A stretch of 43,915 nt of DNA, from the NCBI GenBank assembly GCA_026418625.1, contig JAOABA010000013.1:1-43915 (forward strand), read 5' to 3'. The notes beneath the pieces were generated by a model that did no database searches, was not told the origin of the DNA, and worked only from the letters and a program-made list of their open reading frames with translations. Below are positions 1 through 9,206 of the stretch, one piece after another; the stretch's first letter is position 1; each line of letters opens with the position of its first letter. Made by a program: the position numbers and the translations under genes. The stretch is from Candidatus Kapaibacterium sp. GTDB lineage: Bacteria; Bacteroidota; Ignavibacteria; Kapaibacteriales; UBA2268.

Positions 1-2
1 AA

Positions 3-2231
3 ATTAGACTATACATATTATTACTGATTTTCTTTACAGTCTTCTTAAAATCAGAAGAAAAAGCTGAAATCACTGTCTATGTCGAAAATCCTATCCCCGG
101 AAAACTAACTTCTATGATTTATGGCAGCTTTATTGAATTCCTCTTGGACTATATAAACGGACCTTGTGGGATGTATGCTCAGGAAATCCATAATCGTGGA
201 TTTGATGAACCGATAAATGAAAAAACCGGTATCGAAATCTGGAATAAATTGCCTTGGTGCGAAGATTTAGAACTTATTCAGCAGGTTTTTGGCGGATTTA
301 ACAAGAATGGGGAAAGATACCTGAAACTCATCTCGAACGATAATAATAAATCATTGGGCGTCTCACAAAAAGTTTGGCTCAGCGAGAATACCGAGTACGA
401 ATTTTATATTTATCATAAATCAGAACATCCACCAAAAGTTTTTAATATCAAGCTGACTGACTCAACTTTCACGCAAGTCTATTTCAAAAAAACTTTCACA
501 AAATTTTCGAATGAATGGGAGAAAATAGCATTCAAAATTCCTGCTATTGACTTGGGCTTTGCCTATCTTGTGCTTGAAATTGAGGGGATAGGTGAGCTCG
601 ATTTGGACGAGTCCTCACTTATGCCTATCAACAATGTATTTGGGGTAAGAAAAGAGTTTTTTGATTTATATACAAAATGGAAACCCGGCATTATAAGATA
701 TCCCGGCGGTTGCTTTGCTGATCTTCCTGCTTCCAAATGGTTCAACGGAATTGGGCATATTGACCAAAGAAAATCACCAAATTATGATTGGGCTTACTTC
801 CCTCAAAGGCTTGATTTTGGAACTGATGAATTTTTGAAATTTTGCGAATTAATCGGTGCTGAGCCTCATATTGTTGTCAATTTTGGCTCTGGCACTCCGG
901 AAGAAGCTGCCAATTGGGTCGAGTATTGCAATGGTGATATTAATACATATTATGGAAAACTCAGAGAAGAAAATGGTCATCCGGAGCCATACAACGTGAA
1001 ATATTGGGAAGTTGGAAACGAGCAGAATTTGCCACTCTCAATGGGGTATCTCCCTCCAATAGAAATGGCAAAGCGTTATCTTGAATTTTATTTCGCTATG
1101 AAGAAAGTTGATCCTACCATAAAAATAATGATCAACGGCGAGATACTAAATGCTCAAGAATTTTTCAATAAAGTGATGGATATTGTTGGAAAAAATGTTG
1201 ATTTATACTGTTGGCATACAACCTCATCTGCCCCCGCAGACGAAATCAGCGATGTGGACACATATCTTGGAATATTATCCATACAAAATGATTTGCCTAA
1301 ATACATAGCTAAGTTGGAAAACTGGATTGATTTAAGAGGCTTATATCCTCAAGTCAAACAAGCTGTTACTGAATGGTGGGTCGAATACAATAGGTTTTGG
1401 CGTGAGGATATTCGCTGCAATACCCTCGAATTTGCTTTAGGCTCAGCAGTTTTCTACAACCTTTTTGCAAAGCATCCGAGAACTATCGAGCTTGCTGAAA
1501 GAACGCACAACGTCGGTCTCATTAAATCTGATATTGACAAAGCTACAGGAAAAAGAGTCATCTATGGCACACCAACATTTTATGTTTCTGCTATGATGTG
1601 CAATAACTTTGGTTCTAATGTTTATTCTACTAAAGTTCTTTGCGGTTCTTTCAATACCCCTGAAAACAGAGATGTATGGGTTTCAGAAAATGTGCCTTGG
1701 TTAGATGTTCTTGCAAGTGGCAGTAATGACACATTGTATCTTTGCGTTATTAACAAACATCCTTACTTGCCGATTAAAACCCAATTAAATTATTCTGGAA
1801 AAACTAACGGGCTTTTGTCTAACGTATTTGAGCTATATTCTCCAAATCTTATAGATATGAATACAAATGACAAACCCGAAAATATTACTATCAGTGAAAA
1901 AAAATGGATTGTTGATGATTATTACCTATTCCCACCTCATTCTGTAACAATTCTACAGTTGCAAACTAATCCAGTCTTCCATAAAGATAACTATATTGAC
2001 ATCTATCCCACTCCATTGAATGAGTTTGCTTTTGTCGTTATTCGAAATTCTGAAAGCAAACCTTCGTCTTACACACTTTATGATATTATGGGTAATATTG
2101 TTTTGCAGAATGAAGTTCATTTAAGCGACAACTACTTCAAAGTTGATGTCCGTCAGCTCGGGAAGGGTTTCTATGTCTTAAAAATGGACTTTGGAAGTGA
2201 AGTAAAATTTAAGTATCTGATTAAAAACTAA
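3..2231 (+). CDS. GH51-like alpha-L-arabinofuranosidase with T9SS sorting domain (5' partial)
   Basis: Secreted glycoside hydrolase, probably removing arabinofuranosyl or related side chains from plant-type polysaccharides. The frame is open to the window edge. The 37 codons before the first ATG (114) encode a hydrophobic signal-peptide stretch and the first beta strand, so the true start lies before base 1 and the ATG at 114 is internal. GH51/clan GH-A landmarks: RYPGGCF, then YWEVGNEQ with the acid/base Glu codon at 1020-1022, and VTEWW with the presumptive nucleophile Glu codon at 1371-1373. The last ~80 residues (from IDIYPTPLNEF to FKYLIKN) form a type A T9SS C-terminal sorting domain, which implies export and surface attachment or release. 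The deacetylase gene follows after 5 nt, so the two are probably co-transcribed. Family assignment is good; exact substrate is unknown. Confidence 0.85.
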   Translation: MRLYILLLIFFTVFLKSEEKAEITVYVENPIPGKLTSMIYGSFIEFLLDYINGPCGMYAQEIHNRGFDEPINEKTGIEIWNKLPWCEDLELIQQVFGGFNKNGERYLKLISNDNNKSLGVSQKVWLSENTEYEFYIYHKSEHPPKVFNIKLTDSTFTQVYFKKTFTKFSNEWEKIAFKIPAIDLGFAYLVLEIEGIGELDLDESSLMPINNVFGVRKEFFDLYTKWKPGIIRYPGGCFADLPASKWFNGIGHIDQRKSPNYDWAYFPQRLDFGTDEFLKFCELIGAEPHIVVNFGSGTPEEAANWVEYCNGDINTYYGKLREENGHPEPYNVKYWEVGNEQNLPLSMGYLPPIEMAKRYLEFYFAMKKVDPTIKIMINGEILNAQEFFNKVMDIVGKNVDLYCWHTTSSAPADEISDVDTYLGILSIQNDLPKYIAKLENWIDLRGLYPQVKQAVTEWWVEYNRFWREDIRCNTLEFALGSAVFYNLFAKHPRTIELAERTHNVGLIKSDIDKATGKRVIYGTPTFYVSAMMCNNFGSNVYSTKVLCGSFNTPENRDVWVSENVPWLDVLASGSNDTLYLCVINKHPYLPIKTQLNYSGKTNGLLSNVFELYSPNLIDMNTNDKPENITISEKKWIVDDYYLFPPHSVTILQLQTNPVFHKDNYIDIYPTPLNEFAFVVIRNSESKPSSYTLYDIMGNIVLQNEVHLSDNYFKVDVRQLGKGFYVLKMDFGSEVKFKYLIKN

Positions 2232-2236
2232 TAAGA

Positions 2237-3067
2237 ATGATTACTAACCTATTTAGCGTTGACCTCGAGGATTGGTTCACACCTTTGCATTTGACAAGAG
2301 ATTTATCCGATGACATTCTTCGTTCTAATGAAATTCGAATAGAAAAATCAACGTTAAAATTGCTTGAACTACTTGATATTAAACAAGTTAAGGCTACTTT
2401 TTTTGTCCTTGGGTGGATTGCAAAAGAACTGCCCGATTTAATCAAAGAAATTAGCTCAAGAGGTCACGAGATTGCTTCTCATTCCTATTCTCATAAAATC
2501 TTAACTTTGATGAGCAAAGAGGAATTTAAAAAGGAAATCCAACTTTCTCTCGAGGCAATAGATAAAGCAATTGGCAAGCCTGTAAAAGGTTTTAGAGCCC
2601 CCTGCTTTTCGGTAACAAATAAAAATTTATGGGTGTTTGACGTCCTAAAAGAAAACGGATTTATTTATGACTCATCAATCTTTCCTTTTGGTGACTATCC
2701 CAATGAAGCCAGAAATCAAAAAGATAATAATTTCTTCAAGCTAAAAAATGGACTAATAGAATTTCCAATAAAAGCGATTTATCTTGGAGGAGTCACTATT
2801 CCCCTCGGTGGAGGTGGTTATTTTAGGCTCTATCCTTATTCATTCTTCAAGAAAAAAGCACTGGAATTAAACTCAAAAAGTGAAATCCTTAATTTCTACA
2901 TTCACCCTTGGGAAATTGATGAAGACCAACCGAAACTAAATATCAATCCATTAGCCAAATTCAAGCATTATATTAATTTGGATAAAACATATTCACGATT
3001 GGAAAAGCTTCTATCTGATTTCCATTTTACTTCTTTCGAGGATTATTGTTCTATATTCATTCGATGA
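2237..3067 (+). CDS. Polysaccharide deacetylase (XrtA/PEP-CTERM-locus type, NodB fold)
   Basis: Carbohydrate esterase 4-like deacetylase of 276 aa. NodB-type motifs in order: FSVDLEDW with the metal-binding Asp near residue 10-12, HEIASHSYSH near residue 75-85 (metal His), RAPCFS near residue 120, and FYIHPWEID near residue 222-230 (catalytic-site His). The VDLEDW start and the HPWE block resemble deacetylases of exopolysaccharide loci rather than peptidoglycan deacetylases. No signal peptide is visible, so a cytoplasmic or membrane-peripheral location is likely. It follows the GH51-like gene by 5 nt, suggesting a shared transcript for polysaccharide processing. The family is confident; the acetylated substrate cannot be named. 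Confidence 0.87.
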   Translation: MITNLFSVDLEDWFTPLHLTRDLSDDILRSNEIRIEKSTLKLLELLDIKQVKATFFVLGWIAKELPDLIKEISSRGHEIASHSYSHKILTLMSKEEFKKEIQLSLEAIDKAIGKPVKGFRAPCFSVTNKNLWVFDVLKENGFIYDSSIFPFGDYPNEARNQKDNNFFKLKNGLIEFPIKAIYLGGVTIPLGGGGYFRLYPYSFFKKKALELNSKSEILNFYIHPWEIDEDQPKLNINPLAKFKHYINLDKTYSRLEKLLSDFHFTSFEDYCSIFIR

Positions 3068-3140
3068 CTCCGAGTCATAGGAAGAATTATTTCTTACGAA
3101 TTCTTTATTATTATTTATTGCGTTGAGTCTGAATCAAAGC

Positions 3141-3248
3141 ACTCATTCTGAGCCAAAGACGAAGACTCATTACATAAGTCATTGAAAATTAATAGACTCT
3201 TCACTTCGTTCAGAGTGACAAAGAACTATTTTTTAGTTTTTGCACAGC
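3141..3248. repeat. MITE-like element, copy 1 (one terminal repeat lost)
   Basis: Copy of a ~125-bp imperfect palindromic element better preserved at 30824-30948. It shares the core CTTCACTTCGTTCAGAGTGA and the right end TTTTTGCACAGC, in the opposite orientation. The left terminal inverted repeat is not recognisable here. Noncoding. Confidence 0.7.
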
Positions 3249-3275
3249 CTTGAATACGGGAATCTCCTTTTTCCT

Positions 3276-3529
3276 GTCATTCCTGTGCAGACAGGAATCT
3301 CGTCATTGCTCTAAGACTCCTGCATCCGCAGGAGTGACATTTAGTATGGAGCACTGCTTCCGCAGGAGTGACATTCCACAACTTCCCCTGTCATTCTTGT
3401 GCAAACAGGAATCTCGTCAAGCCACAGAGACTCCTGCATCCGCAGGAGTGACATATTGGTGGGAGACTCCTGCATCCGCAGGAGTGATGCAGTCGATGCT
3501 CACGTCATTCCTTGCTTGTCAAGGAATCT
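3276..3529. repeat. Cluster of about seven short palindromic repeats
   Basis: About seven 20-26 bp units of the type ACTCCTGCATCCGCAGGAGT, each an imperfect palindrome, occur in both orientations (TCATTCCTG..CAGGAATCTC is the inverted form) with irregular spacers. With the MITE copy next to it, this accounts for nearly all of the 473-bp gap between 3067 and 3541. A 93-codon open frame through the units is repeat translation, not a gene. Related units recur at 17749-17888 and inside the gene at 18984. Confidence 0.8.
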
Positions 3530-3540
3530 AATGCTATTAT

Positions 3541-6500
3541 TTATTCCTTTATAAACTTTTTGGTAAAATTATATGCTTTATTTTTGAAATTTATCAAATA
3601 TGTTCCAGTAGGGTAATTGACTACATCAAATTGAATCCTTTCTCCTTCTTTAATATTTAAGATTTTTGAGTCTATTGTTCTTCCGCTGATGTCGGTAATA
3701 CTAAATTCGCATAAACCGAAGTCGAATTCTGATTCTATTATAATCTTTTCATTTGTTGGATTGGGATAGACATAAATAAGATTTTCAGATTGATTATCCT
3801 TAACAAAGCTAATTTCTCCAGTGCTGAATTCATAATATATACTTCTTCCAAAATCAGGGTTGAAGGCTTTCAAAACGTTCCCGTTCACATCTCTGATTTG
3901 AATCGCACCGTTTCCTTGTGCAGGATATGCCCAATAAGACAGACCTAAATTATTTTTGTCAAGGAATTCGAATTTATAGCAGCCTGCGGGTAAATCAATT
4001 GTATCAGTATAAGTTGTGTTCGGCGATACATTATTTTTTGCAAATACAATCCTATTATTCAAATCTGTGATAGTATAAGTATAATCTTGAGGCCTGTTAT
4101 TTGATTTATACCAAATAACGAATTTGTTTTTATATAGGTCAGGAAGCTTAAAAGTAGAAATATATTTATCATTTTCGGAATAATCATCTTTCTTTCCATT
4201 TACTTCAATGATTTCAGCTTCAAATCTGTTAGTCCCGTCACCAAGCCAAAAACTATTATTGTCAATAGACAAAACAATTTCTCTCGATTGATTTGATTCA
4301 ATTGGAGGCATAGGAGTCCAAATAGTTTCTTTGTAAGCTCCACCTAAAACTCCAAATCTAATTTTGACATTGCTAACTGAACTTTTGCCATTATTTCTGA
4401 CAACAATCTTTGGGTGAGAGCAGATTGGATTCTTTCTTGAATAATATTCCCAATCGCTTGGCATAATAACATCATAAATTTCAAGGTCAGTATCAAAGCT
4501 TTGCTCAGAGTATTGGAAAAAGTCGAAATTCATTACATAATTACCATTTCCCATTCCTTGATTGCTTGTTGGAACCTTTGTTATATCATAATCAACAAGG
4601 ACCGAATTCCCTTTAATAGCTTTTGTTGCATCAAACTCATAATCTTTTACAATATCGCCCGGGCACCAACCTTCACGAGAGCCGGGCCAAGTTCCTCCTT
4701 GTGGGAAAACAGGATTTAAAGCACAGTTGTTATATTGAAAAATATGCCATTCAGCAAAATCATCACCGTTCAAATAAAGATAATGAGTGTTGTCCTTCCA
4801 CTCGCAACAATGAGGATAGTTTCCATCGTTACTTTGGTGACCGTGACCGGTTATTCTTGTTTTAATTTTAAAGGTTTTAGCATTGGGTTGAATATCAATT
4901 TTTGTTTCTGAAAGTTTTATGTCATTTGATAGATCTTTGTATAGATAATCAGACATTTTTCCCCAGATTCTGTCGTGTTTAAGGACTTTTCTCGGAGGTG
5001 TTCCGTGAATAAACAAAAATTTTACATCAATCAATTCCTGCTGATTACCTGCTGAGAACTCGACATCACCTATCAATAGATAGGCATAATCGGTAACGTC
5101 ATACATCCACGAAAAACCGTCTGGACCAAGGTCAAGATTAATACCATAAGGAGTAATGAACCTTCCGATTTCATAGTCATCATAGATATCATAAGGTTTT
5201 CCGTAGTATTTCGCTTTGCTGTTAATTATTTGCTTTTCTAAATTATTTTTGGTTGAATCAATAACCTTATTATTTTGGTCAAAAGTATATTCATACTTGT
5301 CATTCCAGCCATAAAGGATTTCTGAAATAACAGGTTGATAATTTTCAATTTTATATTTTTGAATTGAAATTGGAGGATTTGGAACAAGTTCAGTAATAAT
5401 TTGTGATGAATCCATTGTGGACTCATACTCACCTCTGATTATTACAAAACTTGGTGTTAGGTTAATTTTTTTTATTTCTTTGAATAAAAAGTCAGATGAA
5501 GTAGAAGACCATTCGGGACAGCCGATTAGAGTTCCATTTTTATTCGAGCTACTCTTATCGGGTAATTCAGTTCCTCCATTCTCATTTGCAGGATAATAAG
5601 CTAAGATGTTTGAATAATTTGGATGTTCAGAGGTTAAATCTTTGTTGAACCATTCGGTAATTGTTGCTTCGGACAAAGCTTCATTCCATAACCTAACTTC
5701 ATCAATACCACCTTTGTAATTAAAATGACCAATTATCATTTTTTCTATTTTGGAACTGGTAATAGATGGTATTTTACCATTGAAGCTTAAAATAGAGGGT
5801 TTGCCATTAATGAAAACTTTTAATTTGTCCTTATTTTCAGCTTGAGAACCATCATAAACCATTGCAATATGTGTCCATTCGCTAAAACTGACAGCATTAC
5901 TTGCTACAGCATAGCTTTCATCGGGATTGTTGATATAAAAATATAATTCACCGGAGCCTCTGCCCATTCTGATAATGACTTTATCGCCGTAATTAAAAAT
6001 ATCAGCCATTGACTTGAATTGCTCAGCCTTTAACCAAGATTCAATGGTGAATTTCGATAAATTATTCAGATTAAGATTTTCAACCTGAACCCAGTCATTA
6101 ATGCCGTCGAAGTAAAGAAAGTTATCAGAAATGCTGCTAAAGAATGAGCTTTCACGTTCAAATGCTCCAAGTTTTACTTCAATATTTTCATTGGAATCAG
6201 ATTCCAAGCTTAATTCGAAAGTAATCCCCGAAAGTCCGTTCCAAGAAAATGGGTTGAGTAGATTAAAAGTAACCCAACCACTGTCAATTTTTTCGAAATT
6301 ATACAGGAAGTAAGTTTCGAGAGTATTATTAAACTTTTCATCAAGAGAGCCACCTGACATTTTGATTTTGAAGTTTTTAACATTCAAAATTGGTTTCTCG
6401 AAGTAAAATTTTAGACGATTGATTTCACCTCTTGAAAAACCATAATTTTTTAATTCCTTTGATGTGAGAGACCATTGGAGTCTGAATTTTTTTGAGTTTA

Positions 6501-6954
6501 TCTGAATAGTTTTGTCATTTTGGGCAACTTTGTAGTCTTCTTGAGAAACAATACTTGTGATGTTACGATTAAAAAATTTCCTCTTGAATGTAGTTATAGT
6601 CTGCTTGGTAGTATAATTAATTGTGTCGGGCGTTGAATTACCAAGTCTATATAGATAATATTCTAATTGGGAAGAATCTTGTAATCCAGTTTTTTTATGT
6701 ATCAAATTGTAAGTCAAATAATCCCATTCACCGCAATTATACCTGTCGTGTGTGGTGCGTGGATCGCATTTAAGGGTATATAGCATAAGAATTTTTCTGA
6801 AATTTTCGGGATTATCAGGAAATTTCCAAACCCCACGCCTCTTAGTAATATCATCGAATGTAAGAGTTTGAATAACTGTAGTATCGCTTCCAATCAATAA
6901 ATTTGGGATGAAAGATAAATTGATAATTAGGATGAGCAAGGATAATAGTTTCAT
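3541..6954 (-). CDS. PNGase F-like glycoamidase with inserted LamG domain and T9SS sorting domain
   Basis: Large secreted protein (1137 aa) related to peptide-N-glycosidase F, which cleaves N-glycans from asparagine. Signal peptide at 1-22. The first PNGase F beta-sandwich begins near residue 30 with CGEWDYL at 74-80; its Asp78 aligns with catalytic Asp60 of the Elizabethkingia enzyme (CDEWDRY). The family block YEIGRFITPY recurs almost exactly, but only at 594-603. Between them lie ~510 extra residues, including a LamG/concanavalin-like domain at ~278-488. The second sandwich has CCEWKDNTH (Glu718, aligned with catalytic Glu206) and GWCPG at 762-766. Glu118/Trp120 equivalents are not obvious because that segment is shorter. 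Then come a CARDB/Ig-like segment (~850-935), another beta domain, and a T9SS sorting domain from ~1060 (YVYPNPTNEK) to the end. The family call is strong; activity is inferred. Confidence 0.82.
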   Translation of the reverse strand: MKLLSLLILIINLSFIPNLLIGSDTTVIQTLTFDDITKRRGVWKFPDNPENFRKILMLYTLKCDPRTTHDRYNCGEWDYLTYNLIHKKTGLQDSSQLEYYLYRLGNSTPDTINYTTKQTITTFKRKFFNRNITSIVSQEDYKVAQNDKTIQINSKKFRLQWSLTSKELKNYGFSRGEINRLKFYFEKPILNVKNFKIKMSGGSLDEKFNNTLETYFLYNFEKIDSGWVTFNLLNPFSWNGLSGITFELSLESDSNENIEVKLGAFERESSFFSSISDNFLYFDGINDWVQVENLNLNNLSKFTIESWLKAEQFKSMADIFNYGDKVIIRMGRGSGELYFYINNPDESYAVASNAVSFSEWTHIAMVYDGSQAENKDKLKVFINGKPSILSFNGKIPSITSSKIEKMIIGHFNYKGGIDEVRLWNEALSEATITEWFNKDLTSEHPNYSNILAYYPANENGGTELPDKSSSNKNGTLIGCPEWSSTSSDFLFKEIKKINLTPSFVIIRGEYESTMDSSQIITELVPNPPISIQKYKIENYQPVISEILYGWNDKYEYTFDQNNKVIDSTKNNLEKQIINSKAKYYGKPYDIYDDYEIGRFITPYGINLDLGPDGFSWMYDVTDYAYLLIGDVEFSAGNQQELIDVKFLFIHGTPPRKVLKHDRIWGKMSDYLYKDLSNDIKLSETKIDIQPNAKTFKIKTRITGHGHQSNDGNYPHCCEWKDNTHYLYLNGDDFAEWHIFQYNNCALNPVFPQGGTWPGSREGWCPGDIVKDYEFDATKAIKGNSVLVDYDITKVPTSNQGMGNGNYVMNFDFFQYSEQSFDTDLEIYDVIMPSDWEYYSRKNPICSHPKIVVRNNGKSSVSNVKIRFGVLGGAYKETIWTPMPPIESNQSREIVLSIDNNSFWLGDGTNRFEAEIIEVNGKKDDYSENDKYISTFKLPDLYKNKFVIWYKSNNRPQDYTYTITDLNNRIVFAKNNVSPNTTYTDTIDLPAGCYKFEFLDKNNLGLSYWAYPAQGNGAIQIRDVNGNVLKAFNPDFGRSIYYEFSTGEISFVKDNQSENLIYVYPNPTNEKIIIESEFDFGLCEFSITDISGRTIDSKILNIKEGERIQFDVVNYPTGTYLINFKNKAYNFTKKFIKE

Positions 6955-7091
6955 TGTATTCCCGAAAAAAAATTGAAAATTAACACAGAATTAGGGAATT
7001 AGCAAAATCTTTAATTTCAAAAGTTCGTTTTTATAAATTTTTAAATATTAAATCCGTCAGTAGTGGGACTTTGTTATTAAACATAAGAAGA

Positions 7092-9206
7092 ATGACTTTT
7101 TTAAATCCATTGGTTCTTTTGGGACTACTTGCTTCGGCAATACCCATAATTCTTCACTTCCTGAATCTAAGGAAGCTGAAAACTATTGAGTTTTCTACAT
7201 TGAGATTTTTAAAAGAATTACAAAAGACCAAAATCAGAAGGTTAAAAATCAAGCAACTGATTTTATTGATTCTCAGGATTTTAATTATTACCTTTATTGT
7301 TCTTGCTTTTGCCCGACCAACTATTAAAAGCACTTTGCCGGGTATTGGAACTTATGCAAAAACAAGCTCAGTTTTTGTGATTGATAACTCTTTCAGTCTT
7401 GATGTGTCAGATGAATATGGTAACAGATTTACTCAAGCAAAGAATATAGTTCGAACACTTTTGAATAATCTGAAAGAGGGCGATGAAGCTGCTTTGATAA
7501 AAATGGTTGATGATGAAAACATTAATGAACTTAGTTTTACTAGAAATTTAGAGCTTATCAACGAGGAATTACAGAAAACAAAAATATCATTAAAGACAGC
7601 TAATTTGGAATCAAGCCTTAGAAAAGCTTCGGCATTGCTCGAGAAATCAATGAATTTAATTAAGGATATTTATATTATCACTGATGCTCAACCCAATGTT
7701 TTCTTTAGGGAAAACAAGGATTCACTGAAACTTTTTGATGAAAATACATCGGTTTATTTCATTCCGATTGGATATAACACCGGGAAAAATCTCCAAAACC
7801 TATCTATTGATTCTGTAACTGTAATAACCAAGATTTTTCAAAAAGACAAACCGGTGGAAATTGAAGCACATATCAGAAATCACTCAGAAAAAGAAGTCAG
7901 CGGAGCTTTGATTAGCCTTTTCATCAATAATCAAAGATTAACCCAAAAAATATTCGATTTACCAGCAAAATCCCAAAAAACAATTTTATTGAGTGCACTC
8001 CCGCCAAGCTTTGGAGCAAATACAGCTTATGTTGAGCTTGAAAATGATGCCCTCGAATATGACAACAAGCGACATTTCGGTTTTATAATCCCTGAACAAC
8101 CTAAAATAGCTATTATTGGCAATGGAGAAAAAAGCCGATTTATATCTTTAGTATTGTCCGCTGTGCAACAAGGCAATAATGCTGCATCAAATAGATTTTT
8201 CGGACCAGAACAAATCGGAAACATCAATTTTAATGACTACGATTTAGTAATTTTTGCAGGAGGACCCTATAAAGATTCTGATTTTGATAGAATAAAAAAA
8301 TATCTTGAAAATTCCGGCTCAGTTCTCTTCTTTGCAGATGATTTAACAAACAGAGAAACATTTGTTGCCGGAATGAATAAATTAAATATATCCGGTTTGA
8401 AATCTCAGAAATTTCCGGATAATTCACCGGGGGATTTAACCTCGATTGATAAACTACATCCTCTCTTTGAAGGTGTTTTCAAAGGAACAACAGACAACAA
8501 AAAAGTTGCAGAGAAGGTCGAAATATATCAGGCATTATCAACAAATTCAGGACAGTCTCTTATTGAAATTCCGGGAGGCTCATTAGTAAATGAAGTTCGA
8601 ATTGGTGAGGGAAAGTTATTATACGTTGCTGTAACACCTGATTTAAAATGGAGTTCATTACCGTTGACCGGTCTTTTCCCCGCAATTATCTACCGTAGTG
8701 CTTATTATCTTTCATTTAAACAGGAAATAGGAAAAACAGCTCTGATTGGCGTCCCTATGGTTTTCAATTTACCAAAAAAATATTCAGCAGGAGGAACTTT
8801 CAGAGTAATTGACCCAAAGAACATTGAATCAGCGGTTCAATCTGTAAATTTGCCTTCAGGAGCTTTATTAAGGTTTGATAATAATGAACTTGCGGGATCA
8901 TTTATAATTAAATCTCAGGATAATATTCCAATAACAATCCTTTCTGTTAATACAAATCCTACAGAATCAAATATTAATCCATTGACAGAGCAAGAAATAA
9001 ACAATCAATTTATAAATATTTTGAATAAAAATGTTAATTTTGATGTGATTGAAGATAGAAACAACATTATCAAAGGAATCGAACGGGCAAGAACAGGCAC
9101 AGAGCTTTGGCAATTGGCTATTATACTTGCTCTATGCTGTATAATTGCTGAAATGTTGGTTGCTAAGTCTTCAAAGAATGAATCTTTTGCTATCGAAAAT
9201 TCATAA
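7092..9206 (+). CDS. BatA-like membrane protein with VWA domain
   Basis: Inner-membrane protein of the Bat/aerotolerance-type family, 704 aa from the ATG at 7092. A TTG seven codons earlier is open, but the ATG gives the family-typical N-terminus (MTFLNPLVLLGLLASAIPII). The N-terminal double-transmembrane BatA domain occupies ~1-80: one helix, the basic motif HFLNLRKLK, then a second helix ending FARP. A von Willebrand A domain follows, with the MIDAS-like DNSFS motif near residue 95. The long middle part is beta-rich with a glutamine-amidotransferase-like segment (YDLVIFAGG), and a last hydrophobic helix sits near the C-terminus (LAIILALCCIIAEML). The J-domain gene overlaps its 3' end by 29 nt. 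No MoxR ATPase or other Bat genes are in view, so its pathway stays open. Confidence 0.82.
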   Translation: MTFLNPLVLLGLLASAIPIILHFLNLRKLKTIEFSTLRFLKELQKTKIRRLKIKQLILLILRILIITFIVLAFARPTIKSTLPGIGTYAKTSSVFVIDNSFSLDVSDEYGNRFTQAKNIVRTLLNNLKEGDEAALIKMVDDENINELSFTRNLELINEELQKTKISLKTANLESSLRKASALLEKSMNLIKDIYIITDAQPNVFFRENKDSLKLFDENTSVYFIPIGYNTGKNLQNLSIDSVTVITKIFQKDKPVEIEAHIRNHSEKEVSGALISLFINNQRLTQKIFDLPAKSQKTILLSALPPSFGANTAYVELENDALEYDNKRHFGFIIPEQPKIAIIGNGEKSRFISLVLSAVQQGNNAASNRFFGPEQIGNINFNDYDLVIFAGGPYKDSDFDRIKKYLENSGSVLFFADDLTNRETFVAGMNKLNISGLKSQKFPDNSPGDLTSIDKLHPLFEGVFKGTTDNKKVAEKVEIYQALSTNSGQSLIEIPGGSLVNEVRIGEGKLLYVAVTPDLKWSSLPLTGLFPAIIYRSAYYLSFKQEIGKTALIGVPMVFNLPKKYSAGGTFRVIDPKNIESAVQSVNLPSGALLRFDNNELAGSFIIKSQDNIPITILSVNTNPTESNINPLTEQEINNQFINILNKNVNFDVIEDRNNIIKGIERARTGTELWQLAIILALCCIIAEMLVAKSSKNESFAIENS

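Noticed and set aside
114-116. ATG as start of the GH51-like gene
   Set aside because: The frame is open upstream and encodes a signal peptide and conserved first strand, so the start is before the window.
3276-3529. Possible CRISPR array
   Set aside because: Units are palindromic, vary in length, alternate in orientation and have irregular spacers; no cas genes are present.
3250-3531. Open frame of 93 codons (SFLCRQESRHCSKTPASAGVTF..)
   Set aside because: It is the translation of the palindromic repeat cluster, with no ribosome site and no fold; the units occur in both orientations.
4501-4865. Two plus-strand open frames inside the PNGase F-like gene
   Set aside because: Antisense shadows of the conserved glycoamidase core, without starts or known motifs.
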